Assembly (NCBI GenBank): GCA_030159075.1
Contig: BROG01000460.1
Location: forward strand, 465,501-529,500
Reading direction: 5' to 3'
DNA: 64,000 nt
Origin: Atrina japonica
Lineage: Eukaryota > Mollusca > Bivalvia > Pterioida > Pinnidae
Shown here: piece after piece, positions 35,830 to 47,393 of the stretch
How positions within the stretch are numbered: position 1 is the stretch's first letter
How the letters are laid out: each line of letters starts with the position of its first letter
The notes under the pieces: generated by a model
Told to the model about the DNA's origin: nothing
The model's input: only the letters and a program-made list of their open reading frames with translations
Database searches by the model: none
Program-made: the position numbers and the translations under genes

Positions 35830-36245
35830 TCTTAAGCATACTAGTAATATCAATATAGAAAATCTCATATACCAAAGTATAAATCTTTAAGATTTCCAGG
35901 ATATAGATACAAATCTGGTAAAAAAAATGGACAAACACTGACCTCTGGAAATCAAGAGGTGGGATCAGGTGCCATGGAGGATTAAGAATCCACTGTTGAC
36001 GGGTCACACTCGCCGTGGGTCCACAGTCAAATCCAAATGAAATACGTTACAATTGGTACAGACGTCTCAACAACCGCACAACGAACAGGCAACTCAACAT
36101 TTCACTAAGTGAAACAAGTCTATTATACCGACCGTAAAATTTGCGGAACATTGACATCAAATGTAGTTTTCGTTATCCCTTTGTCAATAATTTGTCAGTG
36201 AGTAGTTTACCTCTGTATATGAAATGTTCATAAACCGTCGGCAAT
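35830..36245 (-). repeat. Second copy of the RT element's 3' end
   Basis: From 35925 to 36245 it follows 6160-6495 closely (TGGACAAACACTGACCTCTG, AGAGGTGGGATCAGGTGCCA, CAATTGGTACAGACGTCTCA, TAATTTGTCAGTGAGTAGTT). It includes the last codons of the reverse transcriptase frame but not the catalytic part: a 5'-truncated copy in the same orientation. Confidence 0.8.
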
Positions 36246-37385
<1,140 letters not shown>

Positions 37386-37833
37386 AGTACCTGTATTCCT
37401 TTTAAACAAACAAGCATAGCCTATTTGGAACATGCACATCTAGAAAATCCAGAAGATTGGTTTTCAGAAGTGAATGTGATATTTTTTAACTGATTTAATG
37501 TAACTAGTGTATTTAATAGGAAATCTGATACGAGTTGATGGTAATCGTTAAGTTTTAATGAGGTGTAATACACTCGGTATAATGAAAAAATATACATTGT
37601 GTGCACATTTTTCAGTGAAATATATGGCAGGTCAATTTCAATAAAGGGTACCACTGTCATGTTGTAAATTTTGAATTTACTGTCATAATATGACGTCATC
37701 CTTTTTACTGAGAAAATGCATTTTATTTCCAGAGTTTCCAATCACCCAATTTTATTTCGAATAAGAACAATAATGACAATGAAAACATCACAACTTTTTA
37801 CACATTCTTTACCATTTATATCACACGTGAGTA

Positions 37834-37933
37834 TAGGCCGAATTTCTACAACGATTTTAAGTTACTTTTTAATTTGGTAAAATTAGGTTTTACAACAAAA
37901 AAGTAACTTAAAATCGGGCAGACATTCGGCCTT
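37834..37933. mobile_element. H1 hairpin MITE with 9-bp target duplication
   Basis: TAGGCCGAATTTCT...GATTTTAAGTTAC is inverted as GTAACTTAAAATCGGGCAGA...CATTCGGCCTT. Both sides carry the direct repeat ACGTGAGTA (37825-37833 and 37934-37942), as left by transposition. No coding capacity. Confidence 0.8.
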
Positions 37934-37942
37934 ACGTGAGTA

Positions 37943-38924
37943 CTGATGGCTTATTTATTATGCAACAAACTACAATGTACACAGATGAGCGATATGATGA
38001 TTAAACATTGTGCTTATAAACATCGTTTCATCGATATTAACTTTCTTTGCGAGAGGACAGTATTGTACCCTTACACTAAACTTCCCATAAGTAGCATTAA
38101 ATCTCTAGGTAAATACCTGTGCATGTAAAACATTTTCCCAACTTCAGACTGCCGCGAGTTTCTCGTCAGCCGCGAGTTTCTCATCAGTCAAGATCATGTG
38201 AATGACATGATAGCTTCTAATGTCCAACTTCATAGCGAGATGCCAATACACAGTGTGAAATGATACGCAACTCGACCAAAACTTATTTGCATATTAATCG
38301 TGCAAGAATTGTAAACAGTCCGGTCAATCGCTTTTAACATCAATTTTGTCACTAGTGTATAATGTTAATAATAATTGAAAAGTAACATTCTAAAGCAAAT
38401 TTATAACATCTTAAAACTCATAATTGTTACTTTATTTTCGCCAATTAAAAAAGCAAAAATTTAGGAGTAAAAGTGTGATTTGGAAATTTTAATCTAGAAG
38501 TTGAGTTTATGTTGTTGAAATGCACATATATGTGTAATTCCCCGTTAATGCAATGTGTTGTTAAACCCATACTGCAAAATGTGCTTTGACTTGATCCCAA
38601 TTAATAACTTACCATAACATTACTCAGTTGATGGAACATCAACTCGTAAAAATGACAACTGGACACATCTTACCGAGTTGCACGCATTCTGATCCGCTTC
38701 ACATTCTTGACTTCTAACAATTTTTGATAACTAATAAATTGAAATTAGATAAACTGTTCAAAATTTGTTTTTTGGTGCCAATAGAAATCAGAAATTTTGG
38801 CATGATTATTTTCAAAACAGTAGGCTTTTAGAGTATTTTTCTTTTCCCTCATCCTTGTTCAGGGCCCATGAATTTACATAATCTAAGCGATCCAGGGATA
38901 TTGGCAAACACGTACACATATTTT
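37943..38924. other. Gene-free stretch
   Basis: GCCGCGAGTTTCTC is tandemly duplicated at about 38151-38182. No gene recognised. Confidence 0.5.
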
Positions 38925-39075
38925 GTTTGTTTGTTGTTTTACATCCCGTCAAGAATTTTTCACTTATATGGAGATCACCGGCTTTAGTTGAAGTGCTATT
39001 GGCCTGCACTATGGACTAGCGCCAATGCAGTTAGGGTTCTTCTACGTACCACGCATTCCGCTACACGGGACCCAC
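38925..39075 (-). repeat. Dispersed repeat R5 (better copy)
   Basis: TTTGTTTGTTGTTTTACATC, CCGTCAAGAATTTTTCACTT, ATGGAGATCACCGGCTTTAG, CACTATGGACTAGCGCC. I recall similar sequence from bivalve genomes. The orientation is guessed from the T-rich end. Confidence 0.5.
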
Positions 39076-39152
39076 ATATTTGTACATACATACATATATC
39101 ATGACATTATATCAGTATACAGTTTTAATGATATGAACCTTTTTCTTTGCAG

Positions 39153-39608
39153 GTAGAATGGTATGGAGTTTACGATGAAAATGTTCCAGACACAAAACGT
39201 CATTTTGTATCTTAAAGATCTTCCATGAGTATACACATGCCTCAAATAGGTGCGTGGAAACAGTCTAACTATTAATGTCCAGAGCCTGCTGTAATATTAC
39301 AAAAGTGTCTTTATAAATAAACCATAACGTTGTATGAATTATTGATGTGAATCGAGGACAAATTTAAATCGATGAGGACGACAGCTAGGCGATTAGCCTA
39401 AGATAAACTAAATACTGACAGCAGATATGCTGAATATGAGAGATTTAACAAGAAAGGCAATTTGGATTCTTATGTCGAGGAAACTCTTTTACAAAGATTA
39501 AAAGAAGGAAGTTCAATGACAAATAATTTCGGACGATTCGGTTTAAAACTGCATATATAAGCTATATACTAAAGTCGAGGTATTGCAACGTTAATTCACT
39601 AATTTGCC
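39153..39608 (+). other. 5' UTR/leader of Kelch gene 2 with in-frame N-terminal relic
   Basis: An acceptor-like TTTTTCTTTGCAG ends at 39152, so the leader probably starts at 39153 after an unseen upstream exon. Codons 39402-39557 are open, in the same frame as the ATG at 39609, and stopped by TAA at 39558 and again at 39600. Their reading (VEETLLQRLKEGSS, then RFGLKL) resembles gene 1 upstream of its internal Met (VAEETQRRGSSS, then RFGLLDL). It looks like a decayed coding N terminus. Confidence 0.55.
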
Positions 39609-41405
39609 ATGGCAACTGCTAATCCCAATGCTGATGATGCTGAACAGTCTCCGCCTATAGAATACATATACATTTCTAATCACAAGGTCAAGTACATCAA
39701 TACAAATTACAAGAAAGTGTCGGCAAAAATATACGATTATAAATGTGACGTTAAACTAAAAGTTGGTGATGAAAATTTCAAAGCTCACAAGAATGTACTA
39801 TCGGAAGCTAGCGATTACTTTTCTGCCATGTTCTCACATGACATGATAGAGAAAGACCAAAAGGTCATAGAAATAAAAGATGTAAGCCCGCAGGGATTTG
39901 CAGCCATGTTGGATTATTTTTATCATGGTCACGTGACTATTGATCCCAGTAACGTCGAAGGCATTATTATGGGGGCCAGATTTTTTCATGTTGAATGGCT
40001 ACTTGATATATGCTGTGATTTTCTAGTCAAACATCTTAGTTTAGACAATTATTCTGCGGTTGTACAGATAGCAGATAAGTATTGGTTAGGGGATTTACAG
40101 TTAGATATATTCAAATTTATTGGAGAGAACATAATGGCATTGTGCAAACAAGAAAAATTCTACGACAATTTATCCCATGAATTGCTACTTGACTTCTTGT
40201 CGGGGAACATATATTGCAATGCCCCTGAATATTTTATCTTAGATGTAGTCCTTAGTTGGGTAAAAACCGATATGGAAACCCGAGAAGACCAACTGTTACC
40301 CTTGCTACAACAAATCAGATTTCCTACAATGGAACTAGAGGAATTGGAAAGTATTCCAGGTGGAGTGATGAAATATGAGGAGATAAGGGATACGGTAGAA
40401 GATGCAATAAATTATTGTATTAACATTATGGGTCAATGCTTGCAGAATACAGCCATGTATCGTCAACGTGGCGCTGAACCTGCCCTGACTGTTCTGTGGT
40501 TTAATGATGAAGACAAGGGAGGGAAATTGATTTACAGAGATCCGACTAAACGTGGGATCTTCTTTGAGGAACTGGGACCTACAGGTTTGGAAACAGCCGA
40601 TTACCAAGCAATGAGTCAGGCTAAAATAGGGAATTTTCTTTATGCAGCCGGTGGTTACGATGATTTGTATTGTAGTGCAGCACGGGTATTTAGATTTGAT
40701 CCAAAATATCGGTCATGGACTGAAGTTGCTCCAATGAATGAACCGCGGGTCTCTTTTGCCATGTGTAGTTCCACTTCAAAACTTTTCTGTGTAGGTGGTG
40801 TAAATCATTTCGTAAATAATGGATTTGAATCGGAACACGTTCTTTCATCTGTTGAAGCTTACAATCCAGAGGAGAATATGTGGATTCCATTACAATCAAT
40901 GCCGGTCAGATCGTCTGATCAGGCAGCTGAATTCCTCAATGGCTGTCTGTACGTCACTGGTGGAATCAGCGCTGAACCCGATGACCCTGTTCCACTAGAC
41001 ACCCTATGGTGCCATAATGTTGAAGGAACAGATGGATGGGTTCCGAAGCATAATATGTTGAATGGAAGACAAGGACACAGCATGACTGCCTGCAAGAACA
41101 AATTATATGTAGTTGGGGGTTTGACGGCACAAGAAGACAGGATTTCTTTCAAAGAACAAACCATCAACGAAGTGTATGATTTAGAGACTGGTCAATGGAC
41201 AGAAATTGCCTCAACACCAGAAACATTTGGACAGTTGTTTAAAAGCGCTGGAATTGCGTGTGGCAAACTTTTCACCATAGGCGGGATTCATGTCAATGCC
41301 ATTATATACATGTATGATCCCGAAACAGATATGTGGGAGGAAGCTGATGTTGTCGGACCAAATGTTCAGCAACTAGCGATACTGGATGTGGCGTATCCTC
41401 GTTGA
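39609..41405 (+). CDS. BTB-BACK-Kelch protein 2 (paralogue)
   Basis: An intact single-exon frame of 598 residues. The start is fixed by the in-frame TAA nine bases upstream (39600-39602). Domains: BTB about 44-140 (CDVKLKVG, NFKAHKNVL, DYFSAMFSHDM), BACK about 141-245 (FYDNLSHELLLDFL, VLSWVK, IRFPTMELEEL), Kelch propeller about 300-598 with AAGGY, CVGGV, TGGIS, VVGGL and TIGGI blades. It aligns almost end to end with gene 1 from that protein's Met 270. Blocks such as EELGPTG, MSQAKIGNFLYAAGGYD and FRFDPKYRSWTEVAPMNE are identical, so the two are a tandem duplicate pair on one strand 11.6 kb apart. Unlike gene 1 it keeps the AMF motif of the BTB domain and lacks the long disordered tail. The expected role is a cullin-3 substrate adaptor, by family. 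Confidence 0.95.
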   Translation: MATANPNADDAEQSPPIEYIYISNHKVKYINTNYKKVSAKIYDYKCDVKLKVGDENFKAHKNVLSEASDYFSAMFSHDMIEKDQKVIEIKDVSPQGFAAMLDYFYHGHVTIDPSNVEGIIMGARFFHVEWLLDICCDFLVKHLSLDNYSAVVQIADKYWLGDLQLDIFKFIGENIMALCKQEKFYDNLSHELLLDFLSGNIYCNAPEYFILDVVLSWVKTDMETREDQLLPLLQQIRFPTMELEELESIPGGVMKYEEIRDTVEDAINYCINIMGQCLQNTAMYRQRGAEPALTVLWFNDEDKGGKLIYRDPTKRGIFFEELGPTGLETADYQAMSQAKIGNFLYAAGGYDDLYCSAARVFRFDPKYRSWTEVAPMNEPRVSFAMCSSTSKLFCVGGVNHFVNNGFESEHVLSSVEAYNPEENMWIPLQSMPVRSSDQAAEFLNGCLYVTGGISAEPDDPVPLDTLWCHNVEGTDGWVPKHNMLNGRQGHSMTACKNKLYVVGGLTAQEDRISFKEQTINEVYDLETGQWTEIASTPETFGQLFKSAGIACGKLFTIGGIHVNAIIYMYDPETDMWEEADVVGPNVQQLAILDVAYPR

Positions 41406-41602
41406 TACAAAGGGAAATATATCGAAGTAGAATTTTCATACAAACTTATGAACTATACATTTGTCAATCGATGTTTTGATATTGAATTAAGGCTTGCTGT
41501 TATCTTATTATTATTAGCTTTGTTTTTCAATACGACTGTGATAACTGCACTTATAATTTTTAGTGCAATGTCATCAATTGGTATTTTTAGAGAGAAACAA
41601 TA

Positions 41603-41785
41603 TACAGTAAAACCTGTATAATCGGGCCACCCAAGGGACCAGAAAATATTGACTTTTATGTGCAGGTGACCCTTATACACAGGTTCAATTTAGTTGAAAT
41701 ATGCAGTCAATGGACTTCTCAAAACTGGCCTGTATAAACAGGTAATCCTTATATAGAGGTGGCTGCTATAGCAGGTTTTACTGTA
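41603..41785. mobile_element. Intact TA-flanked MITE M2
   Basis: A perfect 14-bp inversion including the TA target: TACAGTAAAACCTG at 41603 and CAGGTTTTACTGTA ending at 41785, 183 bp overall. TA duplication and CAGTAAAACC termini are typical of Tc1/mariner-pogo type non-autonomous elements. It is the best preserved member; decayed relatives are at 12182, 19390, 52466 and 53382. Confidence 0.85.
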
Positions 41786-42858
41786 TATGTATTTTAGAGC
41801 CACTTCAGAGTTAAAGTTTTTATATTGGTCCTTCGGTTCATTTGGTGAAAATTTTATTAAGAACTATTATATTTGAACAAGACCGATTGTCTTGACGTAG
41901 TCCTTGCTTTATATATAGACTTATGTTATACATGTATTAGAATTTTGAAAATTTATTTCAACAAAATTCTATAATAACATATAAAAAGCGCATATTAGCG
42001 AGTCCAAGATTATCATAATCTGATAAAATAATGTAGTAATGATCTCATTTGCTTATAAATGTAGCTATTTGTTGAAGCCACAGAAATACCTGCCGTTCTT
42101 CTTTATTATGTCACGAAAAATATTGTTAACTTGTAAACAATTTTAAATTTATCATTGAACTTTATTAAATTGACAATCTAATAAAGATCTATGGTATATT
42201 TAAAACTGCTTACAAATAAACAATATTTTCTTCGTGACAAAATTTAAAGTTAGCAAATAGCAATTATATAATTCTTTAATATCTATTTATTGTTTTATTT
42301 TGCAAATTTATTTAAAATAATTCATTTAAAAATGATTTATCAACCTGGCCTCATAGTCTACATTTCGTGCACACACAATATATATATATATACATTTATA
42401 TATACATCTATATAAAGAACATGTACAGAAATAACCAAGAACCTACAAGTTCACCTGACCCGGTTTCAAAATCGACCTACTGCACCAACATGGATGGCAT
42501 GGGAGCCAGGCGATTGATGCAGTACGTCTGGAGTTGGAACACTAGCCAGGGTAGTGTGTGAATGTAGGTGCCTTGTTATATCTGTATTTGTGCTTGACGA
42601 GAGTTTTATTTTATGCGTTTGTTTATATACAATTACATGTATATACAATGAATATTAATTATACCTTTTAAACCGCAGTGTACTTTGTGCACTGTGTCAC
42701 ATGCACCCTCAAGCTAATTGTCATAACAGTGTATCTACGTGTCTGTATCTATGTATCATCTTTTTAAAGATATACATGTACATGTAAAGACAGTAGCTTA
42801 TTGGCGGTGCATAGACAAAACTACACATATGTTTCAGTCAATATCGGGAGACTGCACG
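41786..42858. other. Downstream flank of Kelch gene 2
   Basis: No gene. An AATAAA at 42180-42185 could be a polyadenylation signal, 775 bp after the stop. A short (TA)n is at 42379-42415. A GC-richer block (42450-42550) with GATGGCATGGGAGCCAGGCG is unexplained. Confidence 0.45.
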
Positions 42859-43064
42859 AGAGAGTAAATTCATAGAACCTGGCGGGTGGAGCCTTGTAAA
42901 CCCTTTCTTGAGTTTAAATTTTAGGTAATAAAGCATAACATTAAAATTTCACTGACTAGAGTAATCGTTCCAGTGAGGGATAAAACGTTTTTCCCATGCA
43001 GCTTGTCATAACCGAACAGTGCGTAGAATCATCCGTATGATAATGAAAAGGTTACTCCGCCTTA
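42859..43064 (+). repeat. Dispersed repeat R3 (copy)
   Basis: AGAGTAAATTCATAGAACCT, TTGTAAACCCTTTCTTGAG, TTTAAATTTTAGGTAATAAA and AAAAGGTTACTCCGCCTTA, colinear with 10081-10342. Confidence 0.6.
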
Positions 43065-44688
43065 TGTGAATCGGACAATAGCTGGAACTGAATCATTTTG
43101 CTACAACGATCAAATGATGTCTGATGATACGGATATAAACATGTGTGTTTGTTTTTTATTTATTATATGCCCCTTATTCAATAATTTAAAATTCATTCTT
43201 CTTTTAACAATGTCAGAAAATATTTTGAATGATTCAGAAATTGAAATTTCATTAAAAAAAGTAGCTCCGGCGGAATCTCTGTATCCAAACTGCAGTGCAT
43301 TACAGTGTTGTGTTGTGTATTGCTCAGACGTATAATTACTGTATGATTACACATGTAGATGTAATAATTAAATATATTCGCCGCTGTAGTAAAAAAAAAA
43401 CTAAAATATTCTGGAAAATACAATGCCATGCTTCAGGTAACATTTTTCATTCCGTTGCGATTTGCTAAACTAATCCCCAGATGTTATAAGCAATAGCCCA
43501 CGTTTTACAAGCTATTATTATAATTTTTGTACAGAAACATATGTTGTACATATGATAATAATAATTGTAAAATGTCATCGTTGCAGTTTTATTTTTTAAT
43601 ACAAAACAGGGTTTAGTTATGTGATTTGAAATGTAAAATACACACATGTATGTTGATATGACATTATAATAGTGTTTGTTATTATGGAATTATTATAGTG
43701 TCTGAAGAGATCGCAATCAAGCTGAAGTATTGTTGTAAGCTATATTCGTTTATGATATGCGATGATATATAATCAGTCATTATCAACTGTTGATGCGTGT
43801 GTTATATTTGACTGTGGGAGTCTTTTGTCAAAATCAAAATAACAAATATGTAGAATTACCAATACAGTATTTTCGATATCAATCCCACTTTATATAAATC
43901 TTTCACAGTGAAAAGATTCTAAAGCATCATCAACTTACATCAAAACTTTCAATACAGGAGCCACAATCAAAATGTCTTTTGCATCCCCCAATACCAACTC
44001 AACGGAGTGGGGAAAAAACTTTCCAACCTTCGAATTGTTTACCTTAAACCTGGGTCATATCTTCAAGGTCACCACTGGGCATTCATGAACAGAATTTTTC
44101 TCAGGCCTATAATTTCTTATATATGGTATGGTATTATATGGTAAAGGAGTAGAACATGTTTTTGTTTAAAAAAACATCTATTTTAGGTGAATTTGTAAGA
44201 ATGCAATACATTCATAATTCTCTACAATCGCCCTTTGTCAAAAATCAAGTTCTGTAATATTAGTATTTTTATTCCAATATACAAATCAGTGTATTAATAT
44301 GTTACCAATATAATAAAAACATCATAAATATGATTTTTTTTAGACCTATGTGGATATTTTATATTTTTGGATATTTTATATTTGCAGTTTGCTTTTAATT
44401 AGTTTTTATTTTTGCAAAGACATGTAAAAAGGTTATTTTACAGGTACATCATATGTGTACACAGATTATGTGTTTGAAGGCAACAGTGATCACCTATATT
44501 TTGACTAAAATCACTAAACAGATTTTAATTCAATGCTGAATGTATGCACCTGAGAATGCATTAAAAATCTATAGACTCTATATAAAATGTTTTATTAAAT
44601 TTAAGCAACACTGATTAATTTTTCAGCTATTCAGTGTTGTCCAGTTTTTGGAGTAGAAACCATGGTTACAAAATACCAGAGAAAGACC
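43065..44688. other. Gene-free stretch
   Basis: AT-rich, no recognisable gene. The open frames at 43066 and 43193 are unsupported. Confidence 0.5.
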
Positions 44689-44895
44689 ACTGCTCATCTG
44701 CAACATTTTAATGGTGTTTTAGATCACACTAAACAATGCCTCACAGTCAACTTAGGTTCTTCTAGCAGGCTCCAACCTGCACTGACCACTGGTCATCTGC
44801 AACATTTTAATAGTGTTTTACATCACACTAAACAATGCCTCACAAAGTCAGCTTAGGTTCTTCTAGCAGACTCCAACCTGCACTGACCACAGTTA
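44689..44895 (-). repeat. Tandemly duplicated, internally deleted SINE
   Basis: Two units of about 103 bp, each with CATCTGCAACATTTTAAT, GTGTTTTA, ATCACACTAAACAATGCCTC, TTAGGTTCTTCTAGCAG and CTCCAACCTGCACTGACCAC. Read on the - strand, these are SINE head pieces joined directly to the SINE tail with the core deleted, then duplicated. A 64-codon open frame across it is not a gene. Confidence 0.75.
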
Positions 44896-45220
44896 AGTTT
44901 GTTTGTTGGCCAGAGTTAAAAGTTTTATTCTGCAAGTCAATATTTTTTATGAATGGGTGCGCTGATACTTGTATGTAGAATAGAATTTATTTGTAAATTG
45001 ACTTTCTGTTTTCAGGTAAACTGGAAGACTAATTTTCATGTAAAAGTGATATAGAAGTAGTTTCATTTGGTGGTAAAATACATTCCACTTGTAAATTAAT
45101 ATGCCGGAAAATATACAATATCTTTTAGTGTATGGTTTCGCTTTACTTATACATGCATTATGTAACAAAATAAATATGCTGTGAGCTTCAACTATATCTG
45201 AAAATTATTATTCTAATGCA
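44896..45220. other. Gene-free stretch
   Basis: Nothing recognised. It ends in the left target duplication AATGCA (45215-45220). Confidence 0.5.
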
Positions 45221-46278
45221 TATGGGGCACCGTTTTACTTTTTAATACAAGTTAGTGATATCACTATTTTGAATAAGTGATATCTCTTATTTGAATAGGT
45301 GATATCACTCATTCAAATAAGGGATATCACTTATGCGAATAAGTGATATCACTTTTATAAATTCTGAGTGATATCACCTATTGGAACGAGTGATATCACC
45401 TATCTGAATGAAAGATATCACCTATTCAAATGAATGAGTGATATCACCTACTCGAATAAGTGATATCATTTATTCAACTATTCAAATAGGTGATATCACT
45501 TATGAATCAATGCCAGTGAATGGTCCCTACATATAAATAAAATATATTCCTGGGTCTAACAAAAATATGACGTGTCATCATGGGCATTATAAATTATTTA
45601 TTTTTTTGTTTCCTTACATTTGGTCCAATGAATTATATAGGGTGTTTTAAGTTCAACCACTTTTAAAACAATTTTGTGCGGAAATCAGACCCTAGTTCTG
45701 CGGTATGGTTTTGGCAGCTCTGTCTGCTTTGAATGCTGAACTCCGTCCAAATCCTACAACATACACGGGAGATGATTCTGATTCTGCAGCGCTGCGCCTT
45801 TATCACGATACTGTAATATCGTCCTTTGCGTTTTGTTCTTCCATAGATATAGGCCTAGTGATATTCACTGCAGATCTACATTTATGGAAGAAATGGGGGA
45901 GCATAAGGTTTTTACTGTTTCCAAATTTGAATAAGTGATATCACTTATTTGAATGAGTGATATCACCTATTCGAATAGGTGATATCACTTATTTGAATAA
46001 GTGATATCACCTATACGAATAGGTGATATCACTTATTAATTTTTATAAGTGATATCACTTACTCATTTTTATAAGTGATATCACTTATTCGTATAAGTGA
46101 TATCACTCTTTCAAATAGGTGATATCACTCTTTCAAATAGGAGATATCACTTATTTGAATAGGTGATATCACTTATTCTGTATTTGAATAGGTGATTTCA
46201 CTTACTGAATAAGTGATATCACCTATTCGAAAGAGTGATATCACTAACTGGTATTAAAAAGTAAAACGGCGCCCCATA
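45221..46278. mobile_element. Non-autonomous inverted-repeat element with GTGATATCAC arrays
   Basis: The ends are 45-bp terminal inverted repeats with two mismatches: TATGGGGC, then CCGTTTTACTTTTTAATAC, then AGTTAGTGATATCACT. A 6-bp direct repeat AATGCA flanks both (45215-45220 and 46279-46284). Inside each end is an array of the palindrome GTGATATCAC, with AT-rich spacers of about 10-16 bp that are themselves variants of TTATTTGAATAAG. I count 11 cores on the left (to about 45500) and 14 on the right (from 45936), a few with one or two changes. The centre (45510-45925) is unique sequence with a 77-codon open frame at 45705-45938 whose product I do not recognise. There is no transposase, so it must move in trans. 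TIRs, target duplication and symmetry are seen directly; the class is unknown. Confidence 0.85.
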
Positions 46279-46284
46279 AATGCA

Positions 46285-46698
46285 CTCTATTTGCTTTGTG
46301 TTGTTCCATTGGTGGATGACGTTGAAAACTTGCAGGGGATTCATGTTTCACTGCTAGTTTTTATGTATGATGTCACACAAAGTCTGCTGACCGGCTTTGA
46401 TTCACTTGCTGAACAATATTTTGTAATACAATGTATATCGAAACATTTTTTCACTGTCTAGAGTTCCTTGTTCAAAATAAGAAACATAAAAAATTTATTG
46501 TATCACTAAATCGATATATTAATTAACAAATCCATATGATAAATCAGTTACTATTTTTAAGGGCATCAATATACTCAACAAAGTAAATTGGCCATAGATA
46601 AAGGTAGAAGCCAGCATAAGTCAACATTTCATGTCATTTTTGTCATTAAAATGCTAATTTAAAATGTGCAGGCATTAGAATAGGGTTACCATGTGACT
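46285..46698. other. Gene-free stretch
   Basis: Nothing recognised. Confidence 0.5.
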
Positions 46699-46814
46699 GT
46701 TTTACAAAAACTGACAGGGTATCGGCGATTCCCCTGTCAGAAATATCTGTTTCATGTCAGCCTCATAGTGAAACATCATTTTTGACACTAATACCCTGCC
46801 ATTTTTTGTAAAAC
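46699..46814. repeat. Small inverted-repeat MITE M6
   Basis: GTTTTACAAAAACTGACAGG, then GTAT, inverts to ATACCCTGCCATTTTTTGTA, then AAAC. 116 bp. A single copy in the window. Confidence 0.7.
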
Positions 46815-46900
46815 ATAACCCCTAATTATTTCATAGCAGATGAGCATTACATTCCTGTAACAACACATGCACAGTGTTTATCAAAAAACATCCATTAACA

Positions 46901-46977
46901 CATCAACCCCTAAAAACAATGGACTCTCCTGTAAATCAATGATTTAGACCAGTTCAAATGTGTATTTAGGGGTGAAT
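46901..46977. repeat. Small palindromic MITE M7 (copy 2)
   Basis: ATCAACCCCTAAAAACAATG to TATTTAGGGGTGAAT, with GTAAATCAATGATTTAGAC inside. Matches 9507-9582. Confidence 0.68.
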
Positions 46978-47393
46978 ATGTCAACACCAATTACCATGTT
47001 GCTGGAAAGAAATCTCAATCCAAGTGCTAATGTTGACTATAGCCATGGTGAGCCTTGATGAGTCCTCCATACAAATGACATAGAACAAAAGTTTAGATTT
47101 TTTGTCCCTCTTGCAACAAGGTGATTGATTCATTTTCCCTAAAATTTTATTTATTTGTCGTGATTTAAATCATTCTCCCAAAGGGAGGTAACTCGAATGT
47201 GCATTTCCACCAGGACTTTTCGTAAAGTTATCTCATGCTTTGGGAGAGAGAAGAAAAAATCTCTCCCAGGAAAATAAGTGGATTTTCAAGTCAAAAGTAT
47301 GGAGAAAATAATCCTTTTCAACAATCCATAGTTGAGATCAGCTGACTTTGAGCAGACTCACTCTTTATTTAAATATGTAGGGATTTAATGGGG
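46978..47393. other. Gene-free stretch
   Basis: No gene. CCCAAAGGGAGGTAACTCG at 47178 is the recurrent mollusc-type word, and an inverted partner (AAGTTATCTCATGCTTTGGG) follows about 50 bp later. Confidence 0.5.

Noticed and set aside
45705..45938. 77-codon frame in the centre of the palindrome-array element
   Set aside because: It ends in the palindrome array itself and matches nothing I know. It may be captured host DNA but is not called as a gene.
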